Positions 8,687-17,392 are shown, counted from the first letter of the stretch. The stretch is 54,173 nucleotides of DNA from Phycisphaerae bacterium (GCA_028279405.1 JANQNU010000066.1:1-54173), one strand, 5' to 3'. Numbers and translations are program-made. Notes: generated from the letters alone by a model not told the origin.

Positions 8687-9341
8687 TCGGAAACGCATCA
8701 CCATCCGTCTGGGTATCTTCGTCGCAGCCTTGATGGTGCTGCTGGGATGCTGGCAGCCGCTGAAGCGATCGCATGCCGACGTGTTTCGACAGGCCGCGAA
8801 CACGCTGTTTGGGCACCTGGGCCGCGACACCGGCATGCGCTTCGAGCCGCGGTCCCTGCTTTACAAAGGCGGCATCGCTCCTGACGGGCCCGGCGACGTC
8901 GTCGTGCTGGTCGTCAATCACCGCGGCGGAAACGACGGGTCCGGCGCATCCTCGGCCCCCTACCTGATCGAGACTTTCCACTATTCCTACCTGCCGGTCG
9001 CGGTCGCTCTGGCACTGCTGATCGCGACACCGATCTCTCGCCGAACGTTGGTCGCTTCGGCGCTCCTCACCGTTGCGATGGCCGCGTTCGTCGCATTGCG
9101 CGTGTGGCTGCTCGGCATGGAGACGCTCAGTCGCGATGACTCCCTGGCGGCGTTTGCGCCCCCGGAGCTGGTCCGCAACCTGATCGTGGTCGGCTTGCGC
9201 GCCCTTGTCTTTCCGCCGACCAGCAACATCGTCGTCCCGTTGCTGCTCTGGCTGGCGTTCGCGTTCCGGGTGGAGGATTGGTGGGTGACGCCGACACGCG
9301 ATGACGGTCGGCAACGAAAACAAAACGCGACACACTCTTAG
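8679..9341 (+). CDS. Exosortase-associated membrane protein
   Basis: This 220-residue protein is translationally coupled to the exosortase gene by an 8-base overlap. It has an N-terminal hydrophobic helix (LGIFVAALMVLLG), an extracytoplasmic segment of about 80 residues and then about three further hydrophobic segments (about 105-120, 125-145 and 165-195). Proteins of this layout commonly accompany exosortase H genes, but I recognise no catalytic motif. A role as structural or assembly partner of the exosortase is inferred from the coupling. The C-terminal tail is charged and probably cytoplasmic. Confidence 0.65.
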   Translation: MLDRKRITIRLGIFVAALMVLLGCWQPLKRSHADVFRQAANTLFGHLGRDTGMRFEPRSLLYKGGIAPDGPGDVVVLVVNHRGGNDGSGASSAPYLIETFHYSYLPVAVALALLIATPISRRTLVASALLTVAMAAFVALRVWLLGMETLSRDDSLAAFAPPELVRNLIVVGLRALVFPPTSNIVVPLLLWLAFAFRVEDWWVTPTRDDGRQRKQNATHS

Positions 9342-9367
9342 GAGGATGTGCCGACAGCAGTCGCCGG

Positions 9368-9373
9368 TATACT
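9368..9373 (+). promoter_or_regulatory. Probable -10 element (TATACT) of arfB
   Basis: TATACT ends only six bases before the arfB ATG at 9380. A transcript starting the usual 6-8 bases after the -10 box would begin at or next to the start codon, suggesting a leaderless message. No convincing -35 box is visible 16-18 bases upstream. The same TATACT appears before the ECF sigma gene at 23483 and the DUF1579 gene at 20991. Confidence 0.5.
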
Positions 9374-9379
9374 GCCGCC

Positions 9380-9802
9380 ATGCGCGCCGCGTCACTGACA
9401 TTCGAGCAAGTCGAACCATGGGTCGAGGCCGGCTTCGACCGCGCGTCCGGCCCCGGCGGCCAGAACGTCAACAAGCTCAACACGCGGGTCACGTTGTTGT
9501 TCGACTTCGAGGGATGCACGCTGTGTACCCCGGCGCAACGAACGCTGCTCCGAACGCGACTCCGGACGCGGCTGGCCCGTGACGGCCGGCTGCGCGTCGT
9601 CGCGCAGGGAGCGCGCACACAGCGGGCAAATCGCGAGTTGGCCGCCGACCGACTGATCGAACTGATCAAAGCCGCGCTGCACCGTGACAAACCGCGACGC
9701 AAGACGCGCGCTACCGCCGCTTCTCGGGAACGCCGACTGCGCGAGAAGAAACGCCGGGGCGAAACCAAACGCATGCGACAATCCCGTCCGGACGCCGACT
9801 GA
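9380..9802 (+). CDS. arfB: Peptidyl-tRNA hydrolase ArfB (YaeJ), ribosome rescue
   Basis: ArfB frees ribosomes stalled on messages lacking a stop codon by hydrolysing the peptidyl-tRNA. The class I release factor GGQ motif is present at residues 26-28 within SGPGGQNVNK, followed by the family segment LNTRVTLLFDF. The last 40 or so residues are rich in Arg and Lys (KTRATAASRERRLREKKRRG), matching the basic tail that in ArfB enters the empty mRNA channel. At 140 residues, with no codon-recognition domain, it is ArfB and not a full release factor. It stands alone after the exosortase pair, with its own likely -10 box immediately upstream and no Shine-Dalgarno-like sequence. Confidence 0.92.
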   Translation: MRAASLTFEQVEPWVEAGFDRASGPGGQNVNKLNTRVTLLFDFEGCTLCTPAQRTLLRTRLRTRLARDGRLRVVAQGARTQRANRELAADRLIELIKAALHRDKPRRKTRATAASRERRLREKKRRGETKRMRQSRPDAD

Positions 9803-9827
9803 GTACCGTGGCGCAGCCCTGAAGATG

Positions 9828-9924
9828 CGAGCCCGGAGCACTAGCGACGGGGGGAGCAAACGACGGCTCAGTTCCCCACCCTAGAAGGGTGGGGCACCAT
9901 GCGCATGCGGCTCGTCGTGTTTGA
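9828..9924. repeat. Palindromic intergenic repeat, partial copy
   Basis: The left arm CGAGCCCGGAGCACTAGCGA (from 9828) matches the repeat near 7233. It is followed by CCCCACCCT-AGA-AGGGTGGGG at 9874-9894, a 9-bp perfect stem with a 3-base loop. The trailing GGCTCGTCGTGTTTGA near 9908 matches the right flank at 7350. Most of the right arm is missing. It lies between convergent genes, so it may also end transcripts. Confidence 0.7.
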
Positions 9925-9951
9925 TGTGCGGAGGCTGGTGCCTCGGCGTGA

Positions 9952-11784
9952 TTAGATTTCGCGCTCTTTGAGGTCCTTGTACAACACGTCGTCGCGGTTG
10001 TACATCATCTCCTTCACCTGTCCGTCAGCCGGATCGAGGTAGAGGATCACGACACTCTGTTGGTCACGATAGGTGAACTCGCCACGCTTGCCCTGAGGGA
10101 TCCGGACCTGCACCGGCACGTCGTCGCGCATGTCGATCACCAGCGCCCCCGTGTTGAAGTCGATCTCCTGATCCAACTCACGCACACGCTTGAGACCACC
10201 GATCACGTCGCCGGCACGGACCTCGAAGGATTCGCGCGCCCAGCGCCCTTCCACCCACTTGAACACGTCGACGCGCGCGCCGTCGTTGGTCGTGCTGCCA
10301 CTGGCGAGAAAGAAGTGCGTTCCCGGCGGCACCGTCACCGGATCGCTGGGCAACGACCACTCGCCGACCAACTCCGCCTGCAGTGCATCCTGCGGATCGC
10401 GAACGGACTTGATTCGTCCGACGTAACGATTCCAGATGCGGGCCCGCAAACGATACCGATAGGTCCGGCCGGCTTCGACGGCATCGTCGTGAACCCATAC
10501 CGCGAGCTTCTCATCGCCCAACTCGGGGTGCGGCAGCATCGTCCCGCCATAAGATTTCGTGCGGCTCAACACGCCCAGGCGCTTCCGCGCCGCGTCTCGC
10601 ACGTTCTGCGCCTTGCGTTGCATCGGTCCGCGACAAAACGGATTCTCGAGCGCCTTCTCCGCCAATTGGATCGCCTGCTCGAGGTCCTGTGCCGCCAACG
10701 CCTGCTCAGCTTCGCGGATATCCGCGCGGACCGCACGCACCTGCGCCGTCCGATCCTCCGCAGCCGCTCTGCCACGCGGCTGTTGCGGCCGGCGTGGATC
10801 CCTGCCCGGTCGTGCGGCCGGCTGGGCCGCTGGTTGCCCCACGGGCGGACGTCCTTGCCGGGGGCGCGGGCCGCGCTTGCGATCCTCTGGCTGGGCTACC
10901 AACGCCGCCAATTCGATCGAATCTGCCTGGGGGACCGGGAAGTCCCACAAGCTGCCCGCGTCAATCGAATAGAACTCCGGCGCTGCGAGCTGCTGCTGAT
11001 GAGCCTTGACGTCATCGAGCGCTTCGTCCAATTGCTCGCCGTTGAGAATGTAGCCACTCTCATCATCCATCGCGGGAATCGGCATGGTCACACGCGGCAT
11101 CGCAGCGCTCGGCGGAACATCCTGCCAGTCGGACCACGTGCCGTCTCCACGCAACACCTGCCGCTGTGCGTCGACACCCGTAAAGTAGATCCGCGTTCGA
11201 AACGGCGCGTACCCCGCCGCCGTCATCTCCCCGCGCAGCGCCTCGACCGGATACCAGGCACCGACACTGACCCATACCGTCTCCGCCGGCGTTCCACTGG
11301 GCGTCGCCGTGTCGGCACGCGGCTCGAGCGTCGCCTCCGTCTGGAACGCCATCGAACGCCCGGTCATCGGTCTCGGGACGTCCGGGCGCAACGGCTTGAC
11401 GACCGCAACGTCGACCTCCCCCTCTCCCTCGTTGAGCACCGGGATCGGCAGCCCGAACTCCGCAGCGACCGTCAACTCGGCAGGCAACGTTACTGCCTCC
11501 CCGGACAGAACGCCCTGCGCGAATTCCGCGCGCAGCTGCGAAGCGAACTGCGGCGGCGCCGGCGTCTCCGGCTTCGAACTCCGAACCGCCTGCTGGAGCC
11601 CCTGCGCGCTCTGGTGAATCGCGTCCTCCAATTCGCCTGGGCTCAGCGACCGGCCGTTGTAGTCGATCGTGTGGGGCGTCATCACAAAATACATCACGAA
11701 CATCGCTACCACGAAGAGCCCCGCCAAGCCCAGCAGGATCTTCTCGATGTGCATTTCGATAACGTTCAGCGAACCCTTGGCCAT
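9952..11784 (-). CDS. Membrane-anchored protein of the PilM operon, function unknown
   Basis: I do not recognise a named family. The 610-residue protein has a short cytoplasmic N-terminus, one transmembrane helix at about residues 14-34 (ILLGLAGLFVVAMFVMYFV) and a large extracytoplasmic part. About residues 290-345 are a low-complexity Pro/Arg/Gln-rich linker (RPPVGQPAAQPAARP), followed by a helical stretch resembling one TPR (EAEQALAAQDLEQAIQLAEKAL). The C-terminal 200 residues include YRYRLRARIWN, a beta-rich fibronectin-like segment. It is the third gene after the PilM-PilN fusion and starts 29 bases after the previous stop, with GGAG upstream of the ATG. Its position suggests an alignment-complex component in the place of PilP, but no PilP similarity is visible. 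Confidence 0.6.
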   Translation of the reverse strand: MAKGSLNVIEMHIEKILLGLAGLFVVAMFVMYFVMTPHTIDYNGRSLSPGELEDAIHQSAQGLQQAVRSSKPETPAPPQFASQLRAEFAQGVLSGEAVTLPAELTVAAEFGLPIPVLNEGEGEVDVAVVKPLRPDVPRPMTGRSMAFQTEATLEPRADTATPSGTPAETVWVSVGAWYPVEALRGEMTAAGYAPFRTRIYFTGVDAQRQVLRGDGTWSDWQDVPPSAAMPRVTMPIPAMDDESGYILNGEQLDEALDDVKAHQQQLAAPEFYSIDAGSLWDFPVPQADSIELAALVAQPEDRKRGPRPRQGRPPVGQPAAQPAARPGRDPRRPQQPRGRAAAEDRTAQVRAVRADIREAEQALAAQDLEQAIQLAEKALENPFCRGPMQRKAQNVRDAARKRLGVLSRTKSYGGTMLPHPELGDEKLAVWVHDDAVEAGRTYRYRLRARIWNRYVGRIKSVRDPQDALQAELVGEWSLPSDPVTVPPGTHFFLASGSTTNDGARVDVFKWVEGRWARESFEVRAGDVIGGLKRVRELDQEIDFNTGALVIDMRDDVPVQVRIPQGKRGEFTYRDQQSVVILYLDPADGQVKEMMYNRDDVLYKDLKEREI

Positions 11785-11813
11785 GCGCCAACACTCCGTT
11801 TGATCGAAACCTA

Positions 11814-13127
11814 CTAACCCGCGTCGCCCATACCGAGCAGCGTGCGAATCTCCTTCGGCATCAGCTCGGCGTAGATCTTCCGCGCAAAATACCCCTCCAC
11901 CCGCAGGTGCAGGTTCACCACCGGGTCGGGGCCATAGTAGTAGCCTTCAGCCTGTGCCTTGATACGATTCACACGCTGATAGTCGCAATCAACGATCTGA
12001 TAGAAATTCTGCCGCGTAATCCGGTCCATGACCTGAAGCACGTCGCGCTGATCGACCACCAGATTGAGCTCGAACTGGACAACGTCGAAGTCCGCGTCCG
12101 ACTTCCGGCCCGTCAACGTTGACGGCGCCTGCCCCTGCGAGCTGCTCGACATCGCCGCCGGGGGTTGCGCAGGGCCCGACCCTCCTCCAACAGCACGTGG
12201 AAACGCAACCAGACCCTTGTCCGTCAGATAGCCGTCGATGCTGACCGATACCACACGCTTCACCGGCAAGGACGAGACGTTGGGCACCGCATCCGAACCG
12301 AGGCGTTCCGCCGCCGAACGGTTCAACTGTGCAATGGCATCCACCAGATCCTTCTGAATCCAATAGGCCATCTGCGCGAACCAGACCTCCGCAGGTGCAG
12401 GAGCGGACATCATGTCGTTCCACATGGGGACGACATGAAACGAACGCCGCTCGGCGTCGAGCGATACGTACACCTGTACGCTGCGGGCCTTGTCGAGCCG
12501 CGCCCGATACTCGGCGTTGTACTTCGGATCCTTTCCTTCGGCCGGAGTCGCCGTGGAGGGACGAATGCCGCTCGGGGGACGTGCAAAGTCCGGCACGCCG
12601 GGGGGCGCCTGCGCCGGCACGCGATCAGGGTCGACGGCGGCCCGCGAGCCGCCACCCTCTTCCTCCTTCTCACGTTCCTGCTCGAGCAGTTCGTCGATGT
12701 CCTGCTGCGCCCGTTGCAGATCCGCAGCCGCGGGAAGATCGCCGCCGCGCAAGTCCTTGGGCAGGCGGCGCATCGCCTCGTGATACCGCTCGTTGAACGT
12801 GAACGGCATCGCCGCGTTCGCTGCCCGCGGGAAAACGCCACTCATCAGAACATCCCGCTTGTTAATCCGGTGGGCCTCCGCCAGCGCGCGTTCGTACTCG
12901 GCTTCGAACGCTGCCGCACGCTGCTTTTCCGCATCGATCCAATCCTGATTGCGCGGCGTGGAGCGCAGCGTCGATATCTGCGAGGCAGACGACACCTTTT
13001 TCTGCATCGCCTGCTCCACGTCGTCGGACATCATCCCGAGGATGCCGAACGCGAGGAACCCGAGCATCGCCGCTCCGCTCGCCAGCGAGATCCAATGCGT
13101 TCGAATAAAAGCCAACACGGATGCCAT
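11814..13127 (-). CDS. Inner-membrane protein of the PilM operon, PilO-like position
   Basis: This 437-residue protein has one N-terminal transmembrane helix (about 12-32) and then a long, highly charged helical region rich in Glu, Arg and Gln (about 50-165), consistent with a coiled coil. A Pro/Gly-rich linker precedes a C-terminal alpha/beta region with VVQFELNLVVDQRDVLQVMDRI and FYQIVDCDYQRVN. One helix, coiled coil and C-terminal alpha/beta domain is the architecture of PilO-type proteins, and the gene follows the PilM-PilN fusion directly. No strong residue-level match to PilO is claimed. The ATG at 13127 has GGAGA eight bases upstream. Confidence 0.6.
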   Translation of the reverse strand: MASVLAFIRTHWISLASGAAMLGFLAFGILGMMSDDVEQAMQKKVSSASQISTLRSTPRNQDWIDAEKQRAAAFEAEYERALAEAHRINKRDVLMSGVFPRAANAAMPFTFNERYHEAMRRLPKDLRGGDLPAAADLQRAQQDIDELLEQEREKEEEGGGSRAAVDPDRVPAQAPPGVPDFARPPSGIRPSTATPAEGKDPKYNAEYRARLDKARSVQVYVSLDAERRSFHVVPMWNDMMSAPAPAEVWFAQMAYWIQKDLVDAIAQLNRSAAERLGSDAVPNVSSLPVKRVVSVSIDGYLTDKGLVAFPRAVGGGSGPAQPPAAMSSSSQGQAPSTLTGRKSDADFDVVQFELNLVVDQRDVLQVMDRITRQNFYQIVDCDYQRVNRIKAQAEGYYYGPDPVVNLHLRVEGYFARKIYAELMPKEIRTLLGMGDAG

Positions 13128-13181
13128 GGCGTGAATCTCCGATTACCACTCAAATCCAGTCGCGCATTCGCCTCGCGCTGA

Positions 13182-15206
13182 TTACTGTGAGGCCTCTGGC
13201 TGCTCCTCGGGCTGCGGCATGTCACCCAGCAACACCTTGAACCGAAAGCTCACCTCCCAGTCCGTTCCCGTGGGCTCGCCGGTGATCGGGTCGAGCGCAA
13301 GCGCATCGTCACTGGCCGGCTGCCCGCCGGTAGCCCCGCTGAAACGGACGCCGCCGCCACCGCCGGATGCACCGGTCGACCGGAAGTTCGGACTGCTCTC
13401 GATGTAGATCTTCCCCTCGGGAGACGTCCGGTCGTCGTCCGGCAGATGAAAACCGAGTCCGGGCTGTTGCCCATAGCGCCGAAGGTTGGAGTAGAACTCC
13501 TCGGTAATCAGCGCCGCCGCCACGGATGTGTTCTGTTCGCCGTAGAGCAGTCGACCGCTGACATCGATCACGAAGCCCGGTCGCCCCTGACCGTCGCCAC
13601 CCGTGTTCGTACTCGAACCACGACCGGCGCCCGGACCGGAAAACCCGGCCGCTCCCGTGGCACCGCCCCGGTCCACATCGACCGCGTCCACGTTCGAGCT
13701 ATACTCGATTTGCAGGTCGTCGATCAGAAACTGGCGACGCTTGGTGCGTTTGTACCGCTCCGGATCGTTGCGGATCAGCTCCTTGAGCCGCGCCGCAGAG
13801 GCCACGGAATTGAACGGCGATTCCGGCCGGGCGGCATGCACCATCGTGACGATCGCCGGCAACAAATGCTTGTGTTGCTGCAACTCGATCAACCGCTTGA
13901 CGTTCTGTTCCTGGCCGGCGGTGTCCGTCTTGACCGCGTTGTACTCCTGCTTGAACTTGTTCGCCTGACTGATGATCGAAGCGATTTCCGATTGCACCTG
14001 CGGGCTGCCTGCCAGCGCGGCCGAGTCGATGAAATTGTCGCGCACGTACGGAACCATCGACGCAATCGCGACCGCGGCCGCGGTGCCTACAAACCACCAT
14101 TGCTTCTGCTTCCAAACCGCAATCCGCGCCAACTCGGGCGGCAACAGGTCGGCCGCGATCCGACTGCGACCCAACCCTTGAAGCACCAGGCCGTACACGC
14201 CGGCGAAGTTCAGCAGGTTCTCCTTGAACTTCTCCTCGCTGACACCCTCGCCGTGAACGACCTTGGCGAACCGTTCGATCTTCGCAACCCCACCTTGTAT
14301 CGTCAGGTTGTTCTCAACGTACCGCTGAAGTCCGGGCAGTCGAAACGCGTTGCCCACCACGTACACGCGCAGAAGATCCACGTCGCGATGCGTCGAGCTG
14401 TAGTAACCGATCGAGCGCTGAGTCTCCGCAACCAGTTCCGAAAAGTTCGGACGCATGGCCTGGAAGATCTGCCGAGCGTACTTATGGCTCCCGGCGTTGC
14501 GCTTCAGACTCTCCGCCTTGGAAAAAGACAGCTTGAACGTACGGACCAGCGCCTCCGTGAAATTGTTGCCACCGAGCGGGATGTTGCGGGTCCAGGCACT
14601 GTTCTTCTCAATGACGACCAGGTCGGTGTTCTGCGCCCCAACGTCGATCACGACGACCGCACCCTCGTCCTTGTCGGTCAGCAACTCGTGATGCGCGAAA
14701 TTGTAGAGTGCACTGGGTACGGTCTGGACAATCGTCGGATTGATGCCGATGCGGCTGAAGGACTCCAGGTAGCGCCGAATCAGATCCTTGCGCATCGCAA
14801 AGATGCCAACCTCCAAATCCGGCGAGTCCTGGTCCTCGAACTTCTGATAGTCCCAGACCACATCTTCCATGTCGAACGGGATCTGCTGCTCGGCCTCGTA
14901 CCGCACCAGGCTGGGGATCTTCTTCGCTTCGGCGGGCGGCAACTTGCAGAACCGGGCAAACGTCTGCTGCCCGGGAACCCCGATCACAAAGCGATCACCC
15001 TGCAATTCGTTCCGTTCGGCGAACTTCTCCAGGGCCGCTTCGATCAGCTGGTCGCGGTCCGCGTCCGGCTGAGAGAGGATCTTCTCGTGGTTGACGACGT
15101 CAAACGCAAGCACCTCGAGCTTCTCATCCGGCCCCGGCCGAACCTTGATCGCTTTGAGGGCACACTGGCCGATCTCAATCCCCCAAACGGCACCACTCGA
15201 CGCCAT
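13182..15206 (-). CDS. pilM: PilM-PilN fusion protein of a type IV pilus-like or secretion alignment complex
   Basis: The first 350 or so residues are PilM, an actin-like cytoplasmic ATP-binding protein: WGIEIGQCALKAIKV at the start, VVVIDVGAQNTDLVVIEK as second phosphate-binding segment, LVRYEAEQQIPFDMEDVVWDY, and YVVGNAFRLPGLQRYVE near the end of the fold. PilM normally holds the N-terminus of PilN. Here the chain continues through a transmembrane helix at about 369-388 (WWFVGTAAAVAIASMVPYV) into a coiled-coil and extracytoplasmic part, which is the PilN layout. The last 200 residues contain Gly-rich segments. At 674 residues it is about twice the length of PilM alone. The ATG at 15206 has AAGGAG upstream. 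It is first in a three-gene operon; the pilus ATPases and secretin are not in the window. Confidence 0.82.
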   Translation of the reverse strand: MASSGAVWGIEIGQCALKAIKVRPGPDEKLEVLAFDVVNHEKILSQPDADRDQLIEAALEKFAERNELQGDRFVIGVPGQQTFARFCKLPPAEAKKIPSLVRYEAEQQIPFDMEDVVWDYQKFEDQDSPDLEVGIFAMRKDLIRRYLESFSRIGINPTIVQTVPSALYNFAHHELLTDKDEGAVVVIDVGAQNTDLVVIEKNSAWTRNIPLGGNNFTEALVRTFKLSFSKAESLKRNAGSHKYARQIFQAMRPNFSELVAETQRSIGYYSSTHRDVDLLRVYVVGNAFRLPGLQRYVENNLTIQGGVAKIERFAKVVHGEGVSEEKFKENLLNFAGVYGLVLQGLGRSRIAADLLPPELARIAVWKQKQWWFVGTAAAVAIASMVPYVRDNFIDSAALAGSPQVQSEIASIISQANKFKQEYNAVKTDTAGQEQNVKRLIELQQHKHLLPAIVTMVHAARPESPFNSVASAARLKELIRNDPERYKRTKRRQFLIDDLQIEYSSNVDAVDVDRGGATGAAGFSGPGAGRGSSTNTGGDGQGRPGFVIDVSGRLLYGEQNTSVAAALITEEFYSNLRRYGQQPGLGFHLPDDDRTSPEGKIYIESSPNFRSTGASGGGGGVRFSGATGGQPASDDALALDPITGEPTGTDWEVSFRFKVLLGDMPQPEEQPEASQ

Positions 15207-15890
15207 ATGCCAGCACTCCTTGTATCGTGCGTCCCAACGCGTGCGACCCGGATCGGCCCGAGCCTGCCATCGGCACGAAACCCAAAGCCTACTCTTTTTG
15301 ACGGCTCCCTTCCACCGGCCGCCACAAAACTATAGGCACACAGTACACCGGAGCCCGTCTGCCCAAACCGTTAACGCATCCGGTCGCGCCGGCGCCAAAC
15401 TGGTTAAACGTCGAAACCTTGCCGATTGTTCCCAAAACTCCGCACCGGGGGCTCAGGCCGGGCACCAAACCCGCCGGCCAACCAAGCCACCAAGTCGGTG
15501 CGTTCCTTGAAGGGAACACACCCTATCCGAGCCCGGAGCGCGCGCGACGGGCCTATGACCACGCGCTTCCAAATCCCCTCGCTTGCGCTCGGGGCTCGTC
15601 GCGTTCGATCCTCGTGGGCCGTTACGGAGCCAGGCGGCGTCAATGCGAGCCGCGAGCGCAAGCGAGCGGTCAATGGCGGGCGAGACGCCCGCCCCACCCT
15701 TGTGCATCGTGCCCACACTTGGTTAGCCCACGTCCCGAACACTGGCGGACAAGCCGCCAGTGCCACCCGGAGGGAGTGGGTATCTTGCAAGGGCAGGCGC
15801 CGTAGACGCCTGCCTCATAGAGGGAGCTTGCTCCCCACTGGCGGACAGGCCGCCGGTGCCACCCGCCAGAGGCCCGGGCGCTACCTTGTT
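15207..15890. repeat. Intergenic cluster of palindromic and inverted repeats
   Basis: No gene is supported here. A likely minus-strand -10 box (TATAGT, 15334-15329) for the pilM operon lies at the right side of pilM. Repeats include the long-arm element (15528-15550 and 15575-15598), GGCGGGC-gagac-GCCCGCC (15675-15693), ACTGGCGG-acaag-CCGCCAGT (15741-15761), GGCAGGCG-7-CGCCTGCC (15792-15814), GGGAGC-tt-GCTCCC (15822-15835) and a second copy of the ACTGGCGG hairpin (15837-15857). Each stem is perfect or nearly so. Reading frames crossing the region only translate these repeats. Confidence 0.8.
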
Positions 15891-17270
15891 CTAATACACG
15901 TGCTCGAGTCGGCCGGCAGGAAAGTAGTGTCGGCAGATCCGATCGGCGGAGGCGCCTTGGATGGCCATCGCAAGGGCACCGATCTGGCAGAGACCGACAC
16001 CGTGCCCCCAGCCGGCTCCGCGAAGTGTCAGCCGAGTGATCGCGCCGTCGGAGGCGCGCTCGACCGTGTGGGTGAAAGCGCTGCTGTAGAGGAATTTCGG
16101 ATGCAGCACCTCGCGAATCTGATACTCGCTCGGCAGGTCAATCGTTCGGCTGACATTGTCGCCGTCACGCCACTCGAGGGACATCTGGGTGATGCGCCCG
16201 CTGACGCCACGCCGTCGGACGATGAGGTCGGTCATAGCGGTGAGGGTGGCGGCTTCGGGCACCTTGTCGCGGATGTTGCGCTCGAGCACGGTCCGTTCCA
16301 CCGCGAGCGACCACCGAAAGTAGTCGTCAGGCTCATCGACCCGCCCTAGATACCGTCCGACCGCTTCATGATCGATGTCGCTCAGGCCGCAGAACCACTG
16401 TCGTGGACTCGCTGCTGGCTCGTCCAGGAAGGACCCTAGATTGCGGTCGGTCACAGGAAGAAATGCCTCTGCCCCGCACCCCGAAGGGGCGTCCACAACG
16501 GATGTCACGCCAGGTTTCGGCCAGCCCCAGACGTGCTCGGGCAACTCGGACACACCGCCACAGGACTTGGAGTAGTTGGCGTCAAGGACGGTGCCATCCG
16601 CGGTCAACAAGGCCAAGCCCCGGGTGTCGGCGGTAGCGATTCGCGCGGCGTCCGATAACGCACCAACGCCCTGATATCGCTGGCAGCAGTCGTCGTTGCA
16701 TCGCTCGTATGGGTCTTGTTCGTGCTTGGGCTCGGTGTGGGCGAGTAGCCAGGAGCGTGCAACAATGCATTGCGCTTTCAGGAATTCGAGTGGGCATTCG
16801 CCGCTCATTTCGGCGGTGATGACGCCGACGAGGTAGGCTTCGATGGGCAGTACGTTGACCACGAGCAGTCCGCTCGGCTTCGGGAGCACTTCCACCGCTC
16901 CGGGCAGTGCGACGTCGAGCGTCTTTTGCCAGTGAAAGCCGCGACCGGCCGGCACGTCGCGAACAATGACGGTCGGCTCGAGGTCGGCGGGTCGCGAGGG
17001 AGCGATCGACAAGCTGGGCGTTTCCCAGGTGGAACGGCCGGACTGGACCTGTAGCCCGTTTCCGGACGATGAGATATCGAGCGGTCCAGCGACCGGAATC
17101 GTCTTTCCGTCGGCATCGAGCGGGTGGCTGTCAGGCCCGACAACGTCGATTCTGAGACGATGGTACTGGTCGCGGGCCAATATGATTCCGACCCGAACGG
17201 TCGGCGCCTGACGTGCTCCGGGCGACCACTGGAGGAGCGTTATCGGTGGCATCACAGGCGGAAAATCCAA
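15891..17270 (-). CDS. SpoIID/LytB domain protein, putative peptidoglycan lytic transglycosylase
   Basis: SpoIID proteins cut peptidoglycan strands stripped of stem peptides. The family core is recognisable: LLVVNVLPIEAYLVGVI, then ITAEMSGECPLEFLKAQCIV with the expected catalytic-region glutamate, NYSKSCGGVSELPEHVW, and WGHGVGLCQIGALAMAIQG near the C-terminus. Before the core there is a beta-rich N-terminal part. The start is a TTG at 17270 with GGGA upstream; a TGA four codons further upstream limits any extension, and an ATG six codons in is an alternative. No signal peptide or membrane anchor is visible, which is odd for an enzyme acting on the wall. It is divergent from the pseudopilin-like gene. 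Many genomes use LytB-type proteins in vegetative cells, so sporulation is not implied. Confidence 0.82.
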   Translation of the reverse strand: MDFPPVMPPITLLQWSPGARQAPTVRVGIILARDQYHRLRIDVVGPDSHPLDADGKTIPVAGPLDISSSGNGLQVQSGRSTWETPSLSIAPSRPADLEPTVIVRDVPAGRGFHWQKTLDVALPGAVEVLPKPSGLLVVNVLPIEAYLVGVITAEMSGECPLEFLKAQCIVARSWLLAHTEPKHEQDPYERCNDDCCQRYQGVGALSDAARIATADTRGLALLTADGTVLDANYSKSCGGVSELPEHVWGWPKPGVTSVVDAPSGCGAEAFLPVTDRNLGSFLDEPAASPRQWFCGLSDIDHEAVGRYLGRVDEPDDYFRWSLAVERTVLERNIRDKVPEAATLTAMTDLIVRRRGVSGRITQMSLEWRDGDNVSRTIDLPSEYQIREVLHPKFLYSSAFTHTVERASDGAITRLTLRGAGWGHGVGLCQIGALAMAIQGASADRICRHYFPAGRLEHVY

Positions 17271-17392
17271 GGCAATCCCGGGTCAAGCTGGGCAAATATT
17301 CGGTTGCTCTGGAGATCGTAGCATATTAAGATTGGTTGAGCGAGTTCCTGGAAGAACTGCCTGTATCATGTCTGGATCGAAGGAAGTGCGCC

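Noticed and set aside
10060-11817. 585-codon plus-strand open frame
   Set aside because: It is antisense to the membrane protein at 9952-11784 and very rich in Arg and His, typical of a high-GC shadow frame.
13446-15335. 629-codon plus-strand open frame
   Set aside because: It is antisense to the PilM-PilN gene, whose motifs are clear; the plus translation has no recognisable features.
15426-16349. 307-codon plus-strand frame across the repeat cluster
   Set aside because: The first half translates palindromic repeats and the second half is antisense to the SpoIID-domain gene.
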